Below are positions 55,707 to 64,000 of a DNA stretch of 64,000 nucleotides, in pieces. The DNA lies in contig CM034531.1 of NCBI GenBank assembly GCA_020002185.1, positions 45,075,099 to 45,139,098 on the forward strand, given 5' to 3'. Position 1 is the first letter of the stretch. Each line of letters opens with the position of its first letter. The notes under the pieces are model-generated. The model was given only the letters and a program-made list of their open reading frames with translations. It made no database searches and was not told the DNA's origin. Origin of the DNA: Paraescarpia echinospica. Taxonomy: Eukaryota > Annelida > Polychaeta > Sabellida > Siboglinidae. The position numbers were made by a program, and so were the translations under genes.

Positions 55707-56720
55707 CGGTATACTCTAAACGCTACAGATTGCTGTACAAGGTCTGGCACGTCATTGAACGAATATGTGCGATTCTAGCTAATACATACCATTTATATAC
55801 TATTTTGTCAGTTGACACGTTCTACTATGCATTATTAGCGAGAGTGTGCGTGCGCGTTTGCGCGCGTATGGGTGTGCGTGTGTGGTGCACATTCCGTTAA
55901 ATAGTTAAAAACAAATTTATTTTGTACAGTGATACTTGATGGAGAATACGTTATCATTGCTACCCATGTGTCAGTCAATGATGTATTACAACTGGATATA
56001 CGTGTTGTACCCTGATAATCGACGGAATTAAAATTATTACTGCAACTGATATGTTAATATGGAGTAGCACGACTGTGTGCGTTTTGCTGTGATAATTGTT
56101 TTCGTGTAACACGTTTTTTTTGTAACCGCAGTTTAATGCAATCGTGTGATGCTATAACGCGTATACGTGTTGTACTGGAGTAGTGATTATGGTAGCGTCT
56201 TCTAACTATTTCTGACATTTAAGCAATGGTATGAAACAGCAGTACTTGCTACTCTTCATATGTAGACGCTGTACACATTATTATTGTAACGGATGCTTTT
56301 CGTAATGGCACAGCTTATTCTACCTGAATAATTACCTGCGATATCCGCGGCGTGATCATTTATATGCACAATAATGTTTATTTTTATGACGCCAGGTCTT
56401 GGGTTTTGCGTATTACGTAATAATGATAGTTACATAATGTGTGTCCGCTCCCTCCCATCTCGTTGACGACAGTGGCGTTTCATCGTTGGCGCAAGACTTC
56501 TCATGTATATATTTGTATTCGGTTGCGCCTATTGCACTACCCAGTCCGTACTCGCAATTACAAATGAGTTATGTCTGAAGCAACTATTCCACTTGAAATG
56601 TACTAGTATTGGACTTACGTACTTTTCGTGAAACCATGATGTACATGTACGTAACTACTTTGTCAATTAAAAAGAACTCGTACTGGTATTTAAAAATACA
56701 TTTCAAAATACTGTTGCCCC
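55707..56720. other. Intergenic; short GT/GC tract near 55840-55895
   Basis: No gene supported. Confidence 0.35.
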
Positions 56721-56739
56721 GTCCTGATACACACGCATG

Positions 56740-56935
56740 CAGGAATGCAGGAATGCACGCGCACACACAAGCCCAGCCTTTATTCACATACGCACGCACA
56801 CAGGCACGCACGCGCACACTCACGTACATGCACATGCGCGCGCACATACGCACACATTATATATATATATATATATACATACTTACATACGTACTTACGT
56901 ACTTACATACATATATACATACATACATACATATG
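56740..56935. repeat. CACG/CACA, TA and ACAT microsatellite cluster
   Basis: ACGCACGCACAC, then (TA)n at about 56858-56876, then TTACATACGTAC units. Confidence 0.88.
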
Positions 56936-56939
56936 CTGG

Positions 56940-57785
56940 ACTAAGAAAGATTAGTCGGCCCTTGGACAATAACCTTCGATACTGTTTTATAATATAGATA
57001 TAACAATATCATACATTTAGGTAAGACATACAAGGAATGGATGCGTACATTTTATTATAACCCTAACAGTACAATACAATGTGCACTAGTATATATCTTG
57101 AATCATTAACACACCCTGTTTACGTGTCGTGTAATACATTTATAATATTATACAATAATGTTATGCAAACACTATGTATCAACAAAAATTGACACAATCA
57201 TCCACTTACGGCATGGAATCATTACGTGCTTAATCATGTCCAGCACAATGCGTGTAGCGTGTTGACATTGTATAGAATGGCAAAAAAACACAACACAAAG
57301 CATGTTTGCCTACGTCACGTGCAATGCGATATCAATTAAAGATAGCTGTCCACCTTCCCATAACAATAGTAAGTTCACTCTTATGCTCGTACGCGTCAAC
57401 AACCTAACTACTCACTGTACGTGTGGAAGGGGCTGTTTCACAGAAGAAAATTAGCTAATAAAGAAACTTTAATCATTCAACAGAAATCCTTATTAAATTT
57501 ACGGTGTTTTTTTTAATGCAAAAAGCTTCCGCCGCATCAAGAATAACACTATTTCAGCGACACGCCGGCAAAAGTGTCCGAGTGTGGCATTCTGGTGTGT
57601 GTTGTCAGTTTCACTACACAAGGTTACTGTCAAGAAGCGAAATCGGTTACAAAGACCAAAAGCAAGCTTATGAACTTATAGGAACGTCGGTGGAACGGTA
57701 CATACGACATGGGACGATTAATCCAGTGCGCCAAGGCAATATATGGATAGGGTCCATAGACGGAAGGAAATTGTGGATTGGGTTG
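56940..57785. other. Intergenic, nothing recognised
   Basis: AT-rich with A/T homopolymers. The open frame at 57504-58001 ends in the GA-rich repeat below and has no motif. Confidence 0.35.
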
Positions 57786-57960
57786 GGGGAAGAGGGTGCG
57801 AGAGAGCCAGAAAGAAGCGGGTTGAGGGGAGGGGGAGCCAGGGAGCCAGGGAGTATCGGGTTGAGGGAGCGAGGTAGAGAGGGAGAGAGGGAGCGAGGGA
57901 GCCACGGAGTAGCCGGTTTAGGGGAGAGGGATCGAGGGAGCCAGGGAGTAGCGGGTTGTC
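57785..57960. repeat. GA-rich short repeat (GGGAGCCAGGGAGTA...)
   Basis: Irregular units of GAGCCAGGGAGTAGCGGGTT with GAGAGGGAG interruptions. Confidence 0.75.
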
Positions 57961-58089
57961 AATGGATTGTGGACACTAGTGTAATATCGTGTGTGGATTA
58001 GAACAATTTGAAATGCTGTCATTATAATAACAAATCGTCCAACATACGTGTATACTTGCTCAACACTGTATATATTGAACATATATTGC

Positions 58090-58170
58090 AACAGGTGTAG
58101 CACGAGTACATACACACACATGCATGCACACACACACGCACGCACGAACGCACGCACACACACACACAAA
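58090..58170. repeat. CA/CACG microsatellite
   Basis: ACACACACATGCATGCACAC followed by CACGCACGAACGC runs. Confidence 0.85.
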
Positions 58171-58486
58171 ATGGTAATGTAACAATTAATCGATTTGGAA
58201 CACTCCCTCAATACAACTGAATACATAAACATGACTATTAATGACAATGTTCATAAATTTGCTAAATGAATTATTAAACATTTAATTATTACCACACCAA
58301 TGACATTAACGAATGTTGTCATCTTTTCTGCATTATCACCAACCGTGACAAGTGACGGCGCAGCCACGTGTGACATAGCTTGGTCTGGGAGTAAAATAAT
58401 AATTAAATCACCGAATTTAGTTTGTATGGAAAGCAATCTAAGTTTGCCGAAATATTGAAGGTAAGTTGATTTCATAGTTATGCTAT

Positions 58487-58962
58487 TTATTTAATATCGA
58501 CTTCGCATATCTTCCATTCTCCATACAAACTCGGAATGTGGATGGTCACGTGACTGCAGTCGTCGCCTTCACAGCGACACGCAGCGACACACGTGGTCAG
58601 TCCGCCAGATTCGACGGCCTCACTCCACTTACACGTTCTGTACTCCCCAGCGAGGTCAAACCCTGACCACTCCGTCTGTCTCATCGCCACCTGGAAGTGG
58701 AAAGTGGAGCACGTGAGGTGATGTCCGGTGATTGTGACAGTGACCGACGTCGAAGTGTTGCCTGGCACACACATCTTGATGAGAAGTCCAGAGAGCCAGC
58801 ACTTATTCTGCGGCTGCGGGACCCACCTATCAGAGATTGCGTCAAACGTGTAGTGGTCTACGTCTGCCAGAGCCTGACATGTCTCGTTGTCGCCGTCATT
58901 CAGGCGATGTGACATTTCCATCTGAACTGGTGGGTCCAACACGGGAATGGAAGGTGGCACTA
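58487..58962 (-). CDS. Terminal exon of a Cys-rich extracellular (galactose-binding-like) protein
   Basis: The minus-strand frame runs from an AG acceptor-like site (TTTTAG before 58962) to TAA at 58487-58489, with AATAAA overlapping the stop region. About 157 residues include eight cysteines, N-glycosylation sites and SHRLNDGDNETCQALADVDH, KCWLSGLLIKMC, TCVAACRCEGDDCSHVTIHI and GEWKICEVDI. The opening 'NDGDNETC' and closing 'WKICEV' resemble the N-terminal galactose-binding-like module of fucolectin/MEGF-type proteins in marine invertebrates, by pattern only. No upstream exon was found in the window. Probably a secreted or receptor ectodomain gene. Confidence 0.5.
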
Positions 58963-60085
58963 AAACGTACAGATCATTGACTGTGTATATTCTAATGTAG
59001 CGTCATCTTCAAATTATATTAATTACGTAGGTCAGACAGTTTACAATCGTGTTTTGGAGGACTAGTGGGGCGAAGGAAAGAAACAAAACACCATGCAACA
59101 GTTACTGTCTGGCTTATACATACATGTATACATACCCGACCTGTATTGTCATATGCATCGATTTGTAATTAATAAATACACTTCAGTGTTAAATATTTAG
59201 TAGCTAACACCTACCCATGGAACAAAAAACGACTAAAGTATGCTGGCTACATGTGGTGAATTGATCACCATTCAATTCTCTCAAGTAGGACTAAAACCCT
59301 CCGTGAAAACGTAACATATTAAAACCGCTTAAGATACATACAGTAAATAACTATCGTTGTGTTTTCTTAAATACATCGCCAATTGGTAGTTCGCAGGGCA
59401 ATGGACCACGGAAGGGAATTGACATCGAAATAAACAGGTGAACCTCGGTGCGTGTGAGGAGGTCCATCTATATAATGAGCATATTAATATACAGGATTGC
59501 CACCCAAAACAATATGTTTCACAGATGCAAGTGGAAATCTAGAATATTTTCACTCACGTGTAGTTTATAGTTATATATATACGTCTGCTTTATTTGTACA
59601 CATAAAAAACTGACATTGAAAACATAAAAAATACGAGGGCGAAAAATCATTGATATTACTAATGGTTGGTTTATATAGAGACACAAACCGGTAGTCCGGG
59701 TTAGCGCATTAATATACATATAATGCTAATTGCACATGCCTATAGCATACACTTGTCACCACGCTTTACATTTCTTTTGTGATATTGCTTTCGACAGGCA
59801 CGTGGCCACGTTAACTGATGCTACTGTGAAGCAGTCAGTAAGAAGACATGCATTACGACAACGATAAACTTGTGCATCCATCTAGCGTCAGGGCAAAGCC
59901 GGGTGCGCGTGGGGGATCTACATGCAGATCGATCACCAGGAGCATGTTCCCGTTCATATCGGCAACATTCATACTGAAAACGTTTGTGATGCGTTAAATG
60001 TAGCAGCGCCCTATACACCCGTAAGGTCTGATGCCTCTAGTCTCCTTACTAGGATGTACCGGTAATGGAACGTCATGTTCTTGGT
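58963..60085. other. Intergenic or intron, nothing recognised
   Basis: If the exon at 58487-58962 is real, this may be intron sequence of that gene. Confidence 0.35.
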
Positions 60086-60089
60086 TTTA

Positions 60090-60095
60090 TATATA

Positions 60096-60132
<37 letters not shown>

Positions 60133-60305
60133 GACATTGCCAACAGTGATCAAATTATTAATCACCAATGATATTGCGTTTTCTTCTATCGTGCCCGTGC
60201 GTGTGTGTCTTTGTGTGAGTGTATGTGTGCATGTATGTGTACGTGCATGTGTGTACGTGCATACCTGTGTGCATTCGTACCTTCGTGCACACTCTCGCTT
60301 GCGTG
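60090..60305. repeat. (TA)n followed by GT-rich microsatellite
   Basis: (TA)n at 60090-60131 and TGTGTG/TGCATG tract at 60196-60280. Confidence 0.85.
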
Positions 60306-60589
60306 TCAATGGTTATATATAATTTAAACGCGTCTGCACATATCTGCTATAAAGTAAAATACGCTGTCTGCTATGGTTCCAGATTATCAAAACTTCACCT
60401 GAATGGACACTTTTGAATCCAGAAAATATTTTCTTTTCGAAATTCTATGTAGTATGGTTTTCCAGTCGGTTTAATGACTTCCGTTCGATTCTGGCCGTTG
60501 CAGTCAGAACATTCAATGACCTTATGGACTGGAACAGAGCAGATATAGTGACACTCTGACTGAATATGTGAACTTTTGTATGAATATGA

Positions 60590-61402
60590 TACTACCAAAA
60601 AAACTGTAAAGATATATCCAAATGAGAAACCATGGATGAGCAAAAATGTAAAACAGCTGCTGAAAGCTAAGAAACACGCATTTCAGACCAGTGACAGCGT
60701 TAAATTAAAAGTGGCACAAGCAAACGTGAAATCAGGGTAAGGAAATGTAAAGAAGAATATAAAAACTAGATACAAGCACAGTTTCAGGAGAACAACACAA
60801 AACAAGTCTGGCGCAGTGTTTAAATCAATCCTCGGTTGCTACAAATCTCACAAACGTTACAGTGCTACGAACTCTATCGACTTCGCTAAAGACCTACACA
60901 CTTTCGATTTGACTGTCACGATTTTGAAAACGGGAGAAATTGTGCTTTTCAAGATGCTACTGTACTCCCAGACCATTCGAAATATTCAAACATGATATAG
61001 CCAGCGTTGTGTGTGTGTCGAGTTGAGTGAGGTTCCACTTCAGTGGAAAACATCCGAATTTATACCCGTTCCTAAAAAGCCTAACCCAGTATATATCAAC
61101 GACTACAGACCTATCGGTCTTACATCACTGGTGATGAAATCTTTGAGAGAATAGTGCTGAAATATATGTTACCCGAGGTTGAACACCTACTTGATCCTCT
61201 GCAATTCGCATACAGAACTAAACGCAGTGTGGAAGATGCCACCTTATCTATGCTAAATGTCATTCACGAACACCTTGAACGTCCACGCTCGTATGCTAGA
61301 ATCCTATTCATAGATTTGTCATCAACATTTAACACAATTCAGCCGCATGTGATGATTAGAAAACTGATTGGTCTCGGAGTTGGTAAACAATTTGTCATGC
61401 TT
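60590..61402 (+). pseudogene. Rex1-like LINE fragment, 5' part of a chimera
   Basis: Pieces in shifting frames: PNEKPWMSKNVKQLLKAKKH, SEVPLQWKTSEFIPVPKKPN, YINDYRPIGLTSLVMKSL, then an open frame from 61154 with LDPLQFAYRTKRSVEDATLS and ARILFIDLSSTFNTIQPHVM (motif A, with Thr where Ala is usual). Similarity to this clade stops at about 61400, inside the reverse transcriptase before motif C. Confidence 0.72.
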
Positions 61403-62008
61403 ATCCATAGTGAAGTCACAGTAGATGGCGAGGAAATAGAACGCGTTGAAAGTTTTGAATATCTAGGGTCACTGATAGAAGCGGATGGAGATGGAACGAA
61501 AGAGATCAAGCGGAGATTGGCAATGGCGAGTAAAAAGTTGACGGAGATGAAGAAGCTGTGGAAAGCAACGAACAAAGATACGAAACTACGAATTATCCGA
61601 GTCTGCATATTTCCAACTGCTACGTATGGATGCGAAATATGTACTCTTAATAAGAACATTACTAAACGTATAAATGCATTTGAAAACAAGTGTTATAGAA
61701 AGATATTACGAGTTTCGTGGACTGAACGAAGAAGTAACGAATCCATCGCAGATGAGCTTGGTGTTATACCCGGGACTTTATTGAACTTTGTAAAGAAACA
61801 TAAACTAAGTTATTTCGGCCATGTGAAACGGCATCAATCTCTAGAGGGACTAATAATGGAAGGAAAAGTGGAAGAAGACCTAGGAGACAATGGGAGAATG
61901 ACATAGAGGAATGGATGTGAGCAGACGTCTGGCGAGTTGGGAGACTGGCAAATGAAACAGCTGTCTATAGACAATCCATCAAGGCTGCAACGTCCGGAAA
62001 TGGATAAG
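61403..62008 (+). pseudogene. RTE-like LINE fragment fused in frame, 3' part of a chimera
   Basis: The same open frame (61154-61906) continues with a different clade: VTVDGEEIERVESFEYLGSL, KEIKRRLAMASKKLTEMKKL, FPTATYGCEICTLNKNITKR and KCYRKILRVSWTERRSNESI. These are thumb and C-terminal blocks of RTE/nimbus-type endonuclease-reverse transcriptases. After the stop at 61904-61906, a further piece to about 62008 (VGRLANETAVYRQSIKAAT) still matches. Confidence 0.72.
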
Positions 62009-62075
62009 CAAACCCATCCATAGTTTCCTCACCATCCGCGCACAGTATGTAAACATCAATGGTCATTGCTCGCCA

Positions 62076-62275
62076 TGTGTCTAATAATAATAATAATAAA
62101 GGTTCTTTTACCGCGCGATCTCTAACTAATAGTTAATCAATGCGCTCACAATATAGAAACATTATAAAAACAATTAAAATAATATATACATTAGTTATAA
62201 ATTAAATAATTTACAAAATAAAAAATAGATTAATAAATTAACAAGAGTCACTAAAACGTTCTGTAAATAAATCTT
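62076..62275. other. AT-rich linker with (AAT)n at 62084-62100
   Basis: Short trinucleotide run and A/T-rich DNA leading to the 3' end of the next LINE. Confidence 0.6.
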
Positions 62276-62276
62276 G

Positions 62277-64000
62277 CTATTGTCCACCATAAGTTTGTTT
62301 AAATAAATATGTCTTCAGGTGACGTTTAAATAAAAACACAGACGGAGCATCTCGCAGAGTCAGTGGCAGTTCGTTCCATTTGGCCTGACCAGTTATGCCA
62401 AACGCTCGTTTGCCGATGGATTTTGATGCTCGTGGAACTGCAAGCTGAAGATGGTCATGAAGCTGCCGAAGACGAGGGTTGCGAGTTCGTGGATGTAGTA
62501 GATGTGCAAGGTACTTCGGCGCCAAACCATGGAGCACCTTGTAAATATACACAAGTACTTTAAACACAATGCGTTGTCTGACTGGCAACCAGTGCAGAAG
62601 CGCAAGTACTGGCGTGTTGTGTGAAGATATAGGTGTGAGGACAACTAGGCGGGCTGCCCTATTGTGGATCTTCTGGAGACGTGCTAAGTGAAATTTGGGT
62701 AGGTCCAGCAGCAGTGCGTTGCAGTAATCTAAGCTTGAAACAACTAGCGCAATGACCAATGAATGGCAGACAGACTTCGTGATATAGGCCCTGATGGAGC
62801 TAATACGTCTCAGATGGTAGTTATACTTCTTGCAAACAGCATCAACATGCTGCTTCATGCTTATGTGAGTGTCAAAGTGAGCTCCCAAATTCCTGACAGA
62901 GACAACAGGTTTTATGTTGACTCCACCAACAACGAGGTACTCTGGAAGTCCAAATTTCTTAAGGTGATAGGGACTGAGGGCCACCATAAATTCAGTCTTA
63001 GTGTCGTTTAGCTTGAGTTTATGCTTAACCATCCAACATTTGACCTCACTGATGCAGTCACTAAGTCTCTGAACAGCGCACTCCAAGTCACCAGATATGT
63101 GAGGACAGTAGGATATGTATATCTGAAGATCATCAGCAAATTTATGATATTCCACAGAGTGCCTCGTTAGTATGTCCTGCATTGGTGCTGTGTACACCGT
63201 GAACAACAACGGACCCAACACAGAGCCCTGTGGAACACCGTATCTCACAGGGCGTTCTTCAGATGCATCCACCCCAATCCGTAGACGCTGGGTACGATCC
63301 GACATGTACGAACCGAACCATGCAAGTGCCGCGCCAGATATTCCCAGGTGGCTATGCATAGTCTTTAGTAGGATAGCAGCATCGATCGTATCGAACGCAG
63401 AAGATAAATCCAGGAGAACCAGAAGGACACCCCTGGAGTCTGCCATGTAACTGGTCATATCGTGCTGCACTCTCATTAAAGCAGTTTCAGTGCTGTGTCG
63501 GGGTTTGTATGCCGATTGTAGCTGCTCGTGAAGGCCATTGTCACTTAGATGTTGAATAAGTCGTTTGGCTGCTACCTTTTCCAAGACTTTAGACACGAAT
63601 GGCAAACTTGAAACTGGACGGTAATTTTTCAGCGTGTTTCGATCCAAGGTCGGTTTTTTCAACAGCGGTATTATGACAGCCTTCTTGAGTTTCCTCGGAA
63701 CAGTGGCCGACTCGAACGACATATTGATAAGATGAGTCAGTATTTGAATATGAGCAGGAAGAGTGCTCTTTAGTAGCGATGTAGGTAGAAGGTCCAAGCA
63801 TGATGACTTGGGTTTAGCATCCTGGATAATTTTCTGCACTTCACACATACTTGCAGCACACATTTCAGTCATAGGATGTTCAACTACTCTGTGTGTTGCA
63901 GTTTCGATATCGCTCATGTTTGTTTCCGAGGCATCAATTTCATTCATGATTTTCGCAATGTTTTCTTCAAAAAAGTTCAGAAACTGGCAGCATAATTTCT
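62277..64000 (-). CDS. L2/CR1-group LINE reverse transcriptase, cut by window edge
   Basis: The minus-strand frame is open from the window edge (upstream of the ATG at 63947) to a stop at 62277-62279, at least 573 residues without a stop. From that ATG: NYRPVSSLPFVSKVLEKV (108-125), SAYKPRHSTETALMRVQHD (145-163), motif A VLLDLSSAFDTID (D180), VPQGSVLGPLLF (238-249), motif C KFADDLQIY (269-277), then RLQKIHNRAARLVV and LLHWLPVRQRIVFKVLVYIY, and the C-terminus FKRHLKTYLFKQ. All reverse-transcriptase motifs are kept. The endonuclease domain would lie beyond the window. A recent, possibly active family member. Confidence 0.9.
   Translation of the reverse strand, partial: KLCCQFLNFFEENIAKIMNEIDASETNMSDIETATHRVVEHPMTEMCAASMCEVQKIIQDAKPKSSCLDLLPTSLLKSTLPAHIQILTHLINMSFESATVPRKLKKAVIIPLLKKPTLDRNTLKNYRPVSSLPFVSKVLEKVAAKRLIQHLSDNGLHEQLQSAYKPRHSTETALMRVQHDMTSYMADSRGVLLVLLDLSSAFDTIDAAILLKTMHSHLGISGAALAWFGSYMSDRTQRLRIGVDASEERPVRYGVPQGSVLGPLLFTVYTAPMQDILTRHSVEYHKFADDLQIYISYCPHISGDLECAVQRLSDCISEVKCWMVKHKLKLNDTKTEFMVALSPYHLKKFGLPEYLVVGGVNIKPVVSVRNLGAHFDTHISMKQHVDAVCKKYNYHLRRISSIRAYITKSVCHSLVIALVVSSLDYCNALLLDLPKFHLARLQKIHNRAARLVVLTPISSHNTPVLALLHWLPVRQRIVFKVLVYIYKVLHGLAPKYLAHLLHPRTRNPRLRQLHDHLQLAVPRASKSIGKRAFGITGQAKWNELPLTLRDAPSVFLFKRHLKTYLFKQTYGGQ

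Noticed and set aside
57504..58001. 165-residue frame
   Set aside because: Its second half is a GA-rich repeat and its first half has no protein-like signature.

Overview
This is animal (eukaryotic) genomic DNA, most likely from a marine invertebrate; I cannot place it more precisely. It is AT-rich with sparse genes, many microsatellites and several LINE clades (CR1-like, L2-like, Rex1/RTE-like). It also carries tRNA-derived SINEs and hAT, Tc1 and piggyBac transposons. Only two stretches look like host genes: the 3' end of an FKRP-like ribitol-phosphate transferase (2-1126, +) and a terminal exon of a cysteine-rich secreted or extracellular protein (58487-58962, -).

The standout region is 10476 to about 23200, possibly to 24100. 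It is GC- and CpG-rich, unlike its flanks, and carries an endogenous adintovirus/Polinton (Maverick)-like element. The plus strand encodes the 3' part of a retroviral-type integrase with a chromodomain, a small membrane protein, a penton-like minor capsid protein, a small basic virion protein, a broken hexon-like major capsid protein and an adenain-type cysteine protease. The minus strand encodes a protein-primed family B DNA polymerase with zinc fingers, an unrecognised decayed gene, and a protein that reads as a replication protein A large-subunit C-domain (single-strand DNA binding). The two gene sets converge at 15.0-15.2 kb, each with its own AATAAA. The element is largely intact but decaying: four separate in-frame TAA codons, frameshifts in the capsid and polymerase genes, and two local tandem duplications. 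Its integrase end is lost in a 1000-N assembly gap (9476-10475), and no packaging ATPase is visible. Upstream control DNA appears to include a 260-bp repeat array and a cluster of TTACGTCA (CRE-like) sites with TATA-like motifs.

Other regions: 1.1-9.5 kb holds microsatellites, a degenerate repeat with YY1-like motifs, a SINE, a hAT copy with a perfect 8-bp target duplication, and a CR1-like LINE. At 24.6-32.1 kb are an unrecognised open frame, a dead Tc1 copy with a nested LINE tail, a minisatellite split by a piggyBac-type element, and simple arrays. The stretch 33.2-39.3 kb is one large inverted-repeat (foldback) structure. At 39.3-45.5 kb are an orphan histone-like promoter, a second SINE, a palindrome and a polypurine tract.

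At 45.5-55.5 kb, a nearly full CR1-like LINE is followed by a second LINE whose own reverse-transcriptase codons have been amplified into a 6.6-kb minisatellite of roughly 146 units. The last 5 kb holds a chimeric LINE built from two clades and a good L2-like reverse transcriptase that runs off the right edge.
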